Position numbers and translations under genes: made by a program. A stretch of 41,187 nucleotides of DNA from Candidatus Woesearchaeota archaeon CG_4_10_14_0_2_um_filter_33_13 (lineage in GTDB: Archaea; Nanobdellota; Nanobdellia; Woesearchaeales; GW2011-AR9): assembly GCA_002792115.1 (NCBI GenBank), contig PFNQ01000012.1, positions 304 to 41,490 of the forward strand, given 5' to 3'. Positions 8,482-18,291 of this stretch are shown here, in pieces. Each line of letters opens with the position of its first letter. The first letter of the stretch is position 1. The notes beneath the pieces are model-generated. The model saw only the letters and a program-made list of their open reading frames with translations. It had not been told where the DNA came from and searched no databases.

Positions 8482-9444
8482 TTAACAACTAATTGATCTT
8501 AGAATAGATTTAACGGACCTGTTTTTAAATAATACATCATTTAACGCCGTGATCAAAGGCAGATCAAGATTAAATTTGTCCTTAAGTTTAACTGCTTCTT
8601 TAAGTGTTATCACTCCCTCTGCAATCATTGACATCTCCCTTAACACTTCTTGAATCTTCCTGCCCTTTCCAACTTCTAATCCGACATGTCGGTTACGAGA
8701 ATGTACACTTGTACAAGTAACTATAATATCACCAATACCAGCCAAACCATAAAAGGTTTCTTCTTTTGCCCCCCACGCTAAACCAACATTCTTAATCTCT
8801 TCTAAACCTTTAGTGATAACATAAGCCTTAGTATTATCTCCCAAACCAGCACCATCAGTAACACCTACAAAAACAGCTAAGATATTCTTTAATGCTGCAG
8901 AGATTTGTACACCAATAATATCATCACTTAACTCTACTCGTAGATTATTACTTTCAATTATTTTCTTAAGTTTATCTTTTTCTTCATCTTTTTCCTCAGG
9001 TCCAGCAAGAACAATTCCAGAAAAAATACCCTTACAAACCTCTTCTGCATGTGTTGGTCCATACAAACAATAAACTGGCCCAGAAACAATCTTACTGACA
9101 ACATCACTTAATAAACGAACATTAGTAGCAAACCCCTTAGAACAAATTATTACTGGTTGATCCTTAATCCACTTTTTAGCTTTTTCAATAGTAGCTTCTA
9201 CTTTATCAGAAGGAACAACTAACAGAATTAGCTCAGAATTGGTTAATGCCTCTTCTATCTTAGAAGTAACAAAGATATTCTTTGACAGTTTAATAATAGG
9301 CAATAACTTGCAGGTTCGTTCTTCTTGCATTTCTCTAGCTTGTTCTTCAAAAAACTCCCACATTCTGATTTGATGTTTATTTCCTGCTAAATGCATTGCC
9401 AAAGCAGTACCCCAACTACCCCCACCAAGAATTGTAATGTTCAT
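8482..9444 (-). CDS. gpsA: NAD(P)-dependent glycerol-3-phosphate dehydrogenase (bacterial-type GpsA)
   Basis: MNITILGGGSWGTALAMHLA, GPTHAEEV, AALKNILAVFVGVTDG, GLAGIGDIIVTCTSVHSRNRHVG. Confidence 0.93.
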   Translation of the reverse strand: MNITILGGGSWGTALAMHLAGNKHQIRMWEFFEEQAREMQEERTCKLLPIIKLSKNIFVTSKIEEALTNSELILLVVPSDKVEATIEKAKKWIKDQPVIICSKGFATNVRLLSDVVSKIVSGPVYCLYGPTHAEEVCKGIFSGIVLAGPEEKDEEKDKLKKIIESNNLRVELSDDIIGVQISAALKNILAVFVGVTDGAGLGDNTKAYVITKGLEEIKNVGLAWGAKEETFYGLAGIGDIIVTCTSVHSRNRHVGLEVGKGRKIQEVLREMSMIAEGVITLKEAVKLKDKFNLDLPLITALNDVLFKNRSVKSILRSISC

Positions 9445-9498
9445 TTAACAATAAAAGCAAAGCTCATTTAAATGTCTTACTAAACATTTACCAAAAAG

Positions 9499-10407
9499 TT
9501 AGTAAGACCGATAATTCGGACTAACTAACATTAAGGTGTATTGTTTAATAGATTGATAAGAATATGTAAATGCTAAAGATAAAGTTGTTTCATAAGAATT
9601 CTGATCTGTAATCATTTTCTCACATATTAACGTGGCTTCTTGCCTATTCTGGTCTAATAACGCTTTATGAATATCTAAAGATGCACCTAGAAACTCACAT
9701 TTTTGAAATGCTTCATTACCTAACTTAGCGCCAGTTAATGAAATATGATCCAACTCTCCCTGTCCTCTATTACTAACTTTAAAACGAAATTCTAATTTTG
9801 CTCCGGTCCCAATTGGATAAGTGATAACTTGCATATCTGTTACTGCTAAAGGAGCACCTTGACCAGAATAAGATTTTTGATCTGACATCTTACACCCAGA
9901 ATCATAAACCTCATACAACCGAGGATTAATACAAAGGGTATCAGAAAATCCCATGATTGAGTCATAGTTAACCTTTAAGAAATAATTCCCCCGATAACTA
10001 TTAGCATTTTCAAATAATTGCCCAGACGTTCCAGCAAATTCTAAAAACTTCTTTTCGCCAACAGGAGATAAAAGACTTCTTCCAATAAGAGTATCAAAAT
10101 ATTGTGTCTCCGGCTTGACTTCAAAATATTTATTATTTAACCCAATAATGGAAACTTTTCCGTTAGTTAGATCATAAGCTGCTTGATTGTCTAATTCTAA
10201 AATAATTTTAAAATCTGATCCTGGATAAATCGATTGTGGAGGTGCATTTTGTAAAAAACCAACCACTAACTCACCAAAACCTTGCTTAAAGTTCTGTTTT
10301 CCATCCGCATTACCACCAGAACCACCACATCCCATCAATAATAAGACGCACAAAACTAAAACTAGCACTCGCAAAGATAAACTTGACGAGTGTTTTTTTC
10401 CGTTCAT
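9499..10407 (-). CDS. Predicted lipoprotein, unknown function
   Basis: N-terminal signal with lipobox-like LLLMGCGGSGG; beta-rich remainder; ATGA-type overlap with upstream gene. Confidence 0.7.
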   Translation of the reverse strand: MNGKKHSSSLSLRVLVLVLCVLLLMGCGGSGGNADGKQNFKQGFGELVVGFLQNAPPQSIYPGSDFKIILELDNQAAYDLTNGKVSIIGLNNKYFEVKPETQYFDTLIGRSLLSPVGEKKFLEFAGTSGQLFENANSYRGNYFLKVNYDSIMGFSDTLCINPRLYEVYDSGCKMSDQKSYSGQGAPLAVTDMQVITYPIGTGAKLEFRFKVSNRGQGELDHISLTGAKLGNEAFQKCEFLGASLDIHKALLDQNRQEATLICEKMITDQNSYETTLSLAFTYSYQSIKQYTLMLVSPNYRSY

Positions 10408-12308
10408 CCTTGTAACCTCACTGTAATAGATTCAGTATCTTCAATCTTATAATCATAATTTAATTGTGCCACAAATTCTATAGGTCCTTCATAACCTTTG
10501 TCCTCATTTGGATTAGCAAAATTATCAGGTAAGGAGTCAGTATTGCAAGTAAGTAAATAAATTAATTTCCCGCCATACTTTTGTTCAGGAAGTGTTACGG
10601 GCGTGTTCTGTAAGCACCCTATAAATTCTCCAGGATATCCTTCAAACCCAGTAAATTTATAGTTATTAACTTTAGTTATTTTTCCACTACCTAAATTTTC
10701 AATACTCGCAGTTAGAATTTGCCAACCACTTTCAACCACGGGATTTTCTAAAGTATTCCCATAACCAAATCCGATCCTCGCAAAATCTTTTGCCCCTTTT
10801 GATAAATGAGTTTTACCAGTTCCACTAAAATGAGCAGAGTTGATCTTTGGTGTCCACTCATTTTTCCAATCAAGGGTTTTTTCTCCAATAAAAACCCGTT
10901 CTAAAGTAGACCCAGAATTTAATCCAATAAATTCAGCAGCATAAACTAGATCATATGTACCATTAAGAACTTCATTAGAAGGAGATTTACAAGAAACCGA
11001 TAACTTGGGCTCCATGCCTTTGATTGTAAGATCCGACCCAGTTATAATCTCTCCTTCAAAAGATTGCTTCCTTTTTTTATTAGTAAAATTACAAGATAAC
11101 TTTACTTGAAATTCTTGTTCACGAGGATTTTGAATATTTAATTCAATAGGATACACTAACCCTTCTCCGGTACTGTGGGGAATATCTTTAGGGAAGTATT
11201 GACTAACAACAAAATTAGCCACTGTTGGTTTGTCTATGTTTGGATCATCTACTCCTGCAACCAAACCGCCCTTAACTCTGATCTCTTGTTGCTCTTTAAG
11301 GCATTGCGAATAAGAAGAAGTTCCTTCTTTGTTTCCTGCGGCAACACACGTCACTTTATCTTGTGAGATCTGTTGGCGTTCATTTATGCAGGCCTGTAAA
11401 TCAGTAAATCTTCCAGCAGCAATACATTTGAGATTAGACAACGCGGGATTCTCTGTTTGAGGTAAATCTGCTCTTAACTTTTCTTGCGCTTGTTGGAATT
11501 GATTTAAATCTAGGAGAGAACCTTCTTGTTCATAAGCAACCGCGGGAACTGAAGTTAATAACACAATAATAATTACATAAACAATTCCAATTACTCTTAA
11601 AACGGAAACGATCGTTCCACCAGATTCTCCTTTAGATACAGGAAGAGTCAATAAACCAAGTAACGACCACCAAGGCATATACAAGATTAAATTCTTCATC
11701 AATGCCGTAACAGTAAGATCAAATTGCTGTTGAGCAAAAGCAATCAAACCAAAGTCTAAGAATAAAAATAAAACTGGTATTAACCCCCCCAACTCTGGTT
11801 TAGCACTTTGTCCTTTCGTAAACAATGCAGGACCTAAAAAGAACAATGCACTGATGCCTCCAAAATATAACCAAAAGTAAAGATCACCTTTAGTTGCACC
11901 AAAAAAGAAATACCATACTAGAAAAACAAGCATTGGAATAAATACTCCCCACCGATCAACTTCCATCTTATCTGAAAGAGCCCAACCAGCAATGAAAAAT
12001 AAGATTAAAGCGGTAACAGTTGTAATCCCAGCCACACCATTTATTTGTAATAAATAATGAACAAAACCAATAATAATCAACAAAACTCCGGGAGCTTTCA
12101 TTGCTCCAACTGTTTCTCTGACTGCTACTCCTCCAGCAGCAAAAGCAGCTCCACTTACGGCGGTTCCTGCAGCTCCAGTAACAGAACCAACACTACCTGC
12201 CGCCCCCACAAGACCAGGAGCAACAGATTTAGCAATAGGAGCGACAGCTGCAGCACCAGAAGAACTTCCCTTAATAGCACTAAGAATAGCCGATAATCCC
12301 ATTGTCAC
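10404..12308 (-). CDS. Polytopic membrane protein with large extracytoplasmic domain
   Basis: Several hydrophobic helices in the N-terminal half, then a long soluble beta-rich Cys-containing region. Confidence 0.7.
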   Translation of the reverse strand: MTMGLSAILSAIKGSSSGAAAVAPIAKSVAPGLVGAAGSVGSVTGAAGTAVSGAAFAAGGVAVRETVGAMKAPGVLLIIIGFVHYLLQINGVAGITTVTALILFFIAGWALSDKMEVDRWGVFIPMLVFLVWYFFFGATKGDLYFWLYFGGISALFFLGPALFTKGQSAKPELGGLIPVLFLFLDFGLIAFAQQQFDLTVTALMKNLILYMPWWSLLGLLTLPVSKGESGGTIVSVLRVIGIVYVIIIVLLTSVPAVAYEQEGSLLDLNQFQQAQEKLRADLPQTENPALSNLKCIAAGRFTDLQACINERQQISQDKVTCVAAGNKEGTSSYSQCLKEQQEIRVKGGLVAGVDDPNIDKPTVANFVVSQYFPKDIPHSTGEGLVYPIELNIQNPREQEFQVKLSCNFTNKKRKQSFEGEIITGSDLTIKGMEPKLSVSCKSPSNEVLNGTYDLVYAAEFIGLNSGSTLERVFIGEKTLDWKNEWTPKINSAHFSGTGKTHLSKGAKDFARIGFGYGNTLENPVVESGWQILTASIENLGSGKITKVNNYKFTGFEGYPGEFIGCLQNTPVTLPEQKYGGKLIYLLTCNTDSLPDNFANPNEDKGYEGPIEFVAQLNYDYKIEDTESITVRLQG

Positions 12309-12388
12309 CTCTTTTTTATTACAGTTATCCTAAAGTATTCTAAAGTCTTGAAACGTTAGTTTTAATCTTTAAAAATTAAAAAACTAAC

Positions 12389-13594
12389 TTACTTTACCAA
12401 ATCAACCCTAACCATTCTAACTTCTATGGTCTTTTCTGGTTTGATCTTTACCGAGTTACTAACTTTAACTATATCATCACTTAAATCAATAACATAGGAC
12501 ACTTCTTTTGTATCAAAATGTTTTTGATGACCATTAAACACAATAGTCCCATATTTACTTGTTACTACATCAACAAACTCCAAACTTAACCTTACCCGAT
12601 TATTTCCAGCAATAACAGCATCGTACTGTTCGTTAGACAAATCAAAATAATATGTTGGATAATCAATTTCCTTTAAATTAGATTTTATAACAACATGAGA
12701 TAACACATAATTACCTTTCTCAGTCCTAAATACTAAAGAATTCTCTCCCTGATGAATCATGTTAGGAGAAAATTCAATTGGCACCATTGTAAGATCACAA
12801 TCTGGGACTCCAGAATAAATTTCTTCACCATTAATTGTAACATACAATTTTCCCACTTCCTCAAATATACAATCTGGTTTAAATTGCAAAACTAATTTTT
12901 CCAGATTTTTCTTTTCAACTTCAGAAATTAAAAAGATATTTTTAGAAGATTGTGCTTCAGTACTAGTCACTTCAGCAACAACTTTCATATTGTTTATATT
13001 AATCTCATTAGTTGCCCAAAAAGCAAGACCAGGAGATGTAGCTGCAATACTTAATTCATTTGTTTCTTTGACTTTGTTTGCAGGCAAGGTTATAGTTAAA
13101 GAATCTCCGGTTGTGATCTCTGAATTAAATACTTCATCTCCGTTTAAGAACATCCTTAAAGGACCATCTGCGTTCTCTACCTTAAATGTCAGTAAAAAAT
13201 TGGCAGAATGTTTTAAATCGGGAACATCAAAACTAAATGTGGCTATCTCTTCAGAGAAAGATCCTTTTTTAGCGTAGGCAACATTTTTTTCTGCTAAAAC
13301 CTTTGACTCTGTTTTGGTATAAATGTTAATTACCGGAAGAGGATGTTCAATTTGATTTTGTGATAAATAATCTATTCTACCAGGAGATTCCTGCATCAAG
13401 TTAACAGAAACAGTGGCTTTACTTAACTCCTTAGCTCCACCAGTCGTACTAGAACTAGAATACGGTTCATCCAAAAGTTCAGCTCGATCTTGTGGAGGAA
13501 TTAAGATTATAAACATCACAATTAAGCCCATTATTATTGCCAACAAAACTGCTGCACCCATCGCAGCTTGTCCTCTTTTATTTTCAGTTGCCAT
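12389..13594 (-). CDS. Single-pass, pilin-like N-terminus extracytoplasmic protein
   Basis: N-terminus MATENKRGQAAMGAAVLLAIIMGLIVMFIILIPP followed by beta-rich repeats. Confidence 0.65.
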   Translation of the reverse strand: MATENKRGQAAMGAAVLLAIIMGLIVMFIILIPPQDRAELLDEPYSSSSTTGGAKELSKATVSVNLMQESPGRIDYLSQNQIEHPLPVINIYTKTESKVLAEKNVAYAKKGSFSEEIATFSFDVPDLKHSANFLLTFKVENADGPLRMFLNGDEVFNSEITTGDSLTITLPANKVKETNELSIAATSPGLAFWATNEININNMKVVAEVTSTEAQSSKNIFLISEVEKKNLEKLVLQFKPDCIFEEVGKLYVTINGEEIYSGVPDCDLTMVPIEFSPNMIHQGENSLVFRTEKGNYVLSHVVIKSNLKEIDYPTYYFDLSNEQYDAVIAGNNRVRLSLEFVDVVTSKYGTIVFNGHQKHFDTKEVSYVIDLSDDIVKVSNSVKIKPEKTIEVRMVRVDLVK

Positions 13595-13708
13595 AACTTA
13601 GATATAAAATCTTTTTATATTTAAAGTATTCTATTTTTAACTGGTCGATAAAAACTAGACCTTTTTAAAGACTAAACCTTTTTATAATCATCAATCTTTC
13701 AAAGAGGT

Positions 13709-14761
13709 ATGGACATTGTTCAAGCTGATTTTAAAAAAGGGTTTGTTAAACTAAGAATTACTGATCCTGAAGATCTATGGTATTTAAGCCATTTAATCGA
13801 TCCGGGAGATTTTGTTAAAGGCAAAACCACTAGAAAGATAAAAATTGGTGAAGGTGAAAATGCCAAAGTTGCTAAGAAGGTTTACGTCTTAAAAATAGAA
13901 GCAGAAACGATTGATTATAGCAACGAAGTTTTACGGGTAAATGGAAGAATTAGAGAAGGTCCTGAAGAATTACCAAAAGATAGTTTCCAAGCAATTCCTT
14001 TAGAACAAAACAGCGAGTTTATCTTAGAGAAGGTTCAATGGTTAGAGTATCAAAAACAAAAATTAGAGGAATCAGCTCAAAAAAAATATAATTATTTACT
14101 TTGTATTTTTGATCGAGAAGAAGCACTTTTTGCCCTTACTAAAAGTTTTGGTTATGAGGTGTTACTGCAACTTAAAGGAGACGTGCCCAAGAAAGTAAAA
14201 ACCGTTGAGGTTAAACAGGATTTTCAGCAGGAAATCATCAAGGCCCTGGATGTATATTCTGGAAGATATTCTCCAGAAGCGATTATACTGGCTTCGCCAG
14301 CCTTTTACAAAGAAGATCTATTCAAAAAAATTAATCAGCCCGATTTAAAAAAGAAAATCATTTTAGCAAATTGTTCTGACGTTAGTGAAAGTTCTTTGTT
14401 TGAAATTCTAAAAAAACCAGAACTAGAATTAACCTTGAAATCATCTAGAACCAGAAAAGAAAACAAAATAGTTGAAGAACTTTTAAGTGAAATTAGTCAG
14501 AATAGATTAGCAGCATATGGGTGGAATGAAGTTAAAAATGCCATTGATGCAGGAGCAGTAAGTAAACTTCTTGTTACTGATGATTACATTCAACGCAGGA
14601 GAGCCAGTAATGAATACACGGAATTGGATTTATATTTAAAACAGATAGATACACTAAAGGGAGAAATTCATATTATCTCATCCGAACATGAAAGTGGCAG
14701 AAAGTTGATGGGGCTCGGAGGAATTGCCGCAATTTTAAGATATAAATTAGAGTGGCATTAA
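13709..14761 (+). CDS. pelA: mRNA surveillance protein Pelota (Dom34/PelA)
   Basis: N-terminal domain ITDPEDLWYLSHLIDPGDFVKGKTTRKI; C-terminal release-factor-like fold with AAYGWNEVKNAIDAGAVSKLLVTDD and ISSEHESGRKLMGLGGIAAILRY. Confidence 0.93.
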   Translation: MDIVQADFKKGFVKLRITDPEDLWYLSHLIDPGDFVKGKTTRKIKIGEGENAKVAKKVYVLKIEAETIDYSNEVLRVNGRIREGPEELPKDSFQAIPLEQNSEFILEKVQWLEYQKQKLEESAQKKYNYLLCIFDREEALFALTKSFGYEVLLQLKGDVPKKVKTVEVKQDFQQEIIKALDVYSGRYSPEAIILASPAFYKEDLFKKINQPDLKKKIILANCSDVSESSLFEILKKPELELTLKSSRTRKENKIVEELLSEISQNRLAAYGWNEVKNAIDAGAVSKLLVTDDYIQRRRASNEYTELDLYLKQIDTLKGEIHIISSEHESGRKLMGLGGIAAILRYKLEWH

Positions 14762-14915
14762 ACATAACAAACCAATCCAATAACCAAATGAATCAACTAA
14801 CAATTTACCAACTTCAATGTTTTACTCTTTCAGAATAGTCCTTCTATATTTTGTAAAACCACAACCTTTTAATAGTAGTTAAGTTTAATGATAATCAAGT
14901 AACAAAAAATTATTT

Positions 14916-15740
14916 TTGCGAAAAAAAGGAGGGGTTTTGAGGAAAATGATTGTAAAAGAAGAATTATTAAGCAAGCTACGGCGTTATTTTGACCTTAATT
15001 TATATGAGGTTAAGCTTTGGACGTCTCTCTTAAGCAGAGGGGTTTCTACCGCAGGAGAACTTTCAGATATTGCTGATGTTCCACGATCAAGGAGTTATGA
15101 TGTTTTAGAGTCCTTAGAGAAAAAAGGTTTTGTCGTTATGAAATTGGGCAAACCTATAAAGTATATAGCCATCCCTCCTGCAGAAGTTGTTGACAGAGTT
15201 AAGAAAAACATGAATGTTGAAGCTCAAGAAAAAGTCAAAAGATTAGAAACAATTAAAGGATCTCCACTATTAACTGAGTTAGAAAGTTTGCATAATAACG
15301 GAATCAGTTTAGTCGATCCTTCTGAATTAAGCGGCTGTTTAAGAGGAAGAAATAATATTTATAACCACCTGGATTTATTGATCAAAGACGCAAAGAAAAG
15401 TGTTAATATTATGACTTCCGATAGTGGATTTATTAGAAAAGTTGAAGGGTTAAAAGGTTCATTGGAAAAAGCTAAAAGAAGAGGAGTAAAAGTAAGGATT
15501 GCTACACCAATAACCAAAGATAACAAGCATGTAGTTGATAGTCTTAAGAACTTTGCTGAAGTAAAACATAATGACAAAGTAAACTCTAGGTTTGTTACTA
15601 TTGATGGTCGAGATTTAGTTTTTATGATGATGAATGATAAAGAAGTTCATCCATCTTATGACCTTGGAGTTTGGGTAAAAACACCTTATTTTACCACAGC
15701 AATGGACCAAATGTTTACTCACGCTTGGAACGTTAAATAA
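14916..15740 (+). CDS. TrmB-family transcriptional regulator
   Basis: HTH YEVKLWTSLLSRGVSTAGELSDIADVPRSRSYDVLESLEKKGFV plus PLD-like C-terminal domain; start at 14916 is a TTG, and ATG at 14946 is the likelier start. Confidence 0.85.
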   Translation: MRKKGGVLRKMIVKEELLSKLRRYFDLNLYEVKLWTSLLSRGVSTAGELSDIADVPRSRSYDVLESLEKKGFVVMKLGKPIKYIAIPPAEVVDRVKKNMNVEAQEKVKRLETIKGSPLLTELESLHNNGISLVDPSELSGCLRGRNNIYNHLDLLIKDAKKSVNIMTSDSGFIRKVEGLKGSLEKAKRRGVKVRIATPITKDNKHVVDSLKNFAEVKHNDKVNSRFVTIDGRDLVFMMMNDKEVHPSYDLGVWVKTPYFTTAMDQMFTHAWNVK

Positions 15741-15930
15741 TCTTTTTATTAATTTATTTTTATTTTATTTCTAACAAATTGAATGATATTCAAATATTGT
15801 ACTTAATTCCAACAGATGATAAGTTGTCAAGTTAACTTTATAAATGAATAAAGATTGAATAAAAAATATACTTAAATCAAATAATAATTAGACAATAGCC
15901 ATCAATTTAACATCAATACAAATACTAAAA

Positions 15931-17445
15931 ATGGAATCAATCATCTCTAAACTTCACCCATTAGAACGATCAGTTCTACCGGTTTTGCTAAAAGAAAAAG
16001 AGATTTCTGCTATTGCTAAATTATCAAATTTGCAAGAAATTGAAGTTATGCGGGCATTGCAGTGGTTAGAAAATAAAAATGTTCTAAAGATTAATGTTGA
16101 CAAAAAAAAGATTGTAGATTTAGAAGAAAACGGAATTAAGTATAAAAAAGAAGGATTACCTGAAAAACGATTATTACAATCATTAACCGAAGAGTTTCAA
16201 AGTTTAGGTGAGATTGCTAAAAAAACTAGATTAAGTACTGAAGAATTAAATGCTTGTATTGGAATTCTACGAAGAAAGGTTGCCATTGAAATTGATAAAG
16301 GTAAAGATTTAATGTTGAAATTAGGACCACAAGGTAAAAAACTATTAAAGGACGGATCTTTCGAAGAAAAATTTCTAACTAAAGATTTCCCTTTAGATTT
16401 TGACTTAATCCAAGATATAGATAAATTTGCCTTTGATGAATTAAAGAAAAGAAAAGGTCTTCTAAAAATTGAAGAAAAAAAGACCACCACTGTAACCTTA
16501 ACAGAACTAGGAAAAAAACTGGCTTCTACAAAAATTGATGGCGAAGTTATCAATCGTTTAACCATGGGGATGCTCAAAACAGGAAGTTGGAAAGGTAAAA
16601 ACTTCCGTGCTTATGATGTTGAAATAAACGTACCTAAGGTGTATAGGGGCAAGAAACATTTTGTTAATGAAGCTGTAGAATATATTAAAAGAATTTGGTT
16701 AGAACTTGGTTTTAAAGAGATGTCAGGTAATTACGTGCAATCAGCATTCTGGGATTTAGATGCCTTGTTTGTTCCTCAAGACCATCCAGCAAGAGAAATG
16801 CAAGATACTTTTTATTTAGAGGGAAAAGCTAAATTACCAAAATTCTGGGAAAAAGTTAAAGCCGTTCATGAAAATGGTGCCAATACAGGAAGTAAGGGAT
16901 GGCAATATACCTTCTCAAAAGAAGAAACTGAAAAAGTTCTTCTCCGTACACATACTACAGTATTATCTGCACAAACAATTTCAAATTTAAAAAAAGAAGA
17001 CTTACCAGCAAAGTTTTTTTCTGTAAATAAAGTTTTCCGTAATGAATCATTAGATTGGAAACATTTATTTGAATTTTACCAAGTGGAGGGTATTGTAATT
17101 GACCCCAATGCCAATATGAAACATTTGAAAGGATATTTAAGAGAATTTTACAAGAAAATGGGATATCCAAATGTAAGGATGCGACCAGCACATTTCCCTT
17201 ATACTGAACCAAGCGTGGAAGTGGATGTTTATCATCCAATCAAAAAACAATGGGTGGAATTAGGAGGAGCAGGAATCTTCCGTCCAGAGGTAGTTAAACC
17301 GTTATTGGGTTTTGAATGTCCTGTTTTGGCTTGGGGACAAGGTATGGCCAGAATAATTGCTGAATATTGGAAAATAACTGACATTAGAGATTTATACAAA
17401 AATGATCTTAAACAGATTAAAGAAATGAAAGCATGGATCAAATAA
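15931..17445 (+). CDS. pheS: Phenylalanyl-tRNA synthetase alpha subunit
   Basis: Class II aaRS core: MSGNYVQSAFWDLDALFVPQDHPAREMQDTFYL, VFRNESLDWKHLFEFYQVEG, MRPAHFPYTEPSVEVDV, WVELGGAGIFRPEV. Confidence 0.96.
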   Translation: MESIISKLHPLERSVLPVLLKEKEISAIAKLSNLQEIEVMRALQWLENKNVLKINVDKKKIVDLEENGIKYKKEGLPEKRLLQSLTEEFQSLGEIAKKTRLSTEELNACIGILRRKVAIEIDKGKDLMLKLGPQGKKLLKDGSFEEKFLTKDFPLDFDLIQDIDKFAFDELKKRKGLLKIEEKKTTTVTLTELGKKLASTKIDGEVINRLTMGMLKTGSWKGKNFRAYDVEINVPKVYRGKKHFVNEAVEYIKRIWLELGFKEMSGNYVQSAFWDLDALFVPQDHPAREMQDTFYLEGKAKLPKFWEKVKAVHENGANTGSKGWQYTFSKEETEKVLLRTHTTVLSAQTISNLKKEDLPAKFFSVNKVFRNESLDWKHLFEFYQVEGIVIDPNANMKHLKGYLREFYKKMGYPNVRMRPAHFPYTEPSVEVDVYHPIKKQWVELGGAGIFRPEVVKPLLGFECPVLAWGQGMARIIAEYWKITDIRDLYKNDLKQIKEMKAWIK

Positions 17446-17491
17446 AAATACATTATCAAAGATTAAACCATATTAAAACAATACATCAAAA

Positions 17492-18238
17492 ATGGCAACT
17501 GCAAAAGAAATTACTGAATTTTTGAACAAAGAAATTGAAATCAATAGTATTGAAGATAAATCTTGCAATGGTTTACAAGTAGAAAATACGGGAGATGTCA
17601 AAAAGATTGGTTTTACCGTAGATGCTTGCTTGGAAACTTTCCAAAAATCTGCCTTAGCAGGATGTCAAATGTTAATTGTTCATCATGGATTGATTTGGGA
17701 AGGCATCAAATATATAAAAGGAAATACCTACAAAAGAATAAAATGTTTGATTGATAACAATCTTGCACTTTATGCTGCCCATCTACCTTTAGATCGCCAT
17801 GATAAATATGGGAACAATATTATTTTAGCTAACTTGCTAAATTTAAAGGATATTAAATCGTTTGGTTTTTATGGAGATAAAACAATCGGATTTTATGGCC
17901 AAACGGAAGTAGAATTAGAACAGATTAAAGAAAAGTTAAAGGAAGCAGGCATGAATTTAACCTGCTTTGAATATGGGCCAAGACAAATCAAAAAAGTCAC
18001 CATTGTTTCCGGTGCTTTTACTGATGGGGCTTATCAAGCAGTCAGCTTAAGTGCAGACCTTTATCTTACTGGAGAAAATAAATATAATTATTTACAAGTT
18101 GCTAAAGAAAATAACTTAAACATTATCTGTGCTGGACATTACCTAACTGAAACCCTGGGTGTTAAAGCTTTAATGCCTTTACTAAAAGAAAAGTTTGGTG
18201 TAGAAGTTGAGTTTATTGAGAATCCAGTAGGACTCTAA
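17492..18238 (+). CDS. Nif3-like dinuclear metal center family protein
   Basis: DKSCNGLQVEN, GCQMLIVHHGLIWEG, LPLDRHDKYGNN, GENKYNYLQVAKENNLNIICAGHYLTET. Confidence 0.9.
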   Translation: MATAKEITEFLNKEIEINSIEDKSCNGLQVENTGDVKKIGFTVDACLETFQKSALAGCQMLIVHHGLIWEGIKYIKGNTYKRIKCLIDNNLALYAAHLPLDRHDKYGNNIILANLLNLKDIKSFGFYGDKTIGFYGQTEVELEQIKEKLKEAGMNLTCFEYGPRQIKKVTIVSGAFTDGAYQAVSLSADLYLTGENKYNYLQVAKENNLNIICAGHYLTETLGVKALMPLLKEKFGVEVEFIENPVGL

Positions 18239-18291
18239 TATATTAATAAATACTAATAACTATTAATAAACATTAAGAAAAAATACACAAA

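Noticed and set aside
12057-12296. Plus-strand 79-aa ORF rich in Ser/Asn
   Set aside because: Antisense to the Ala/Gly-rich N-terminus of the 634-aa membrane protein; composition is the mirror of GC-rich codons.
18238-18291. Short ATTAATAAA-like repeats between nif3 and pheT
   Set aside because: Too short and AT-biased to separate from the background composition of this genome's spacers.
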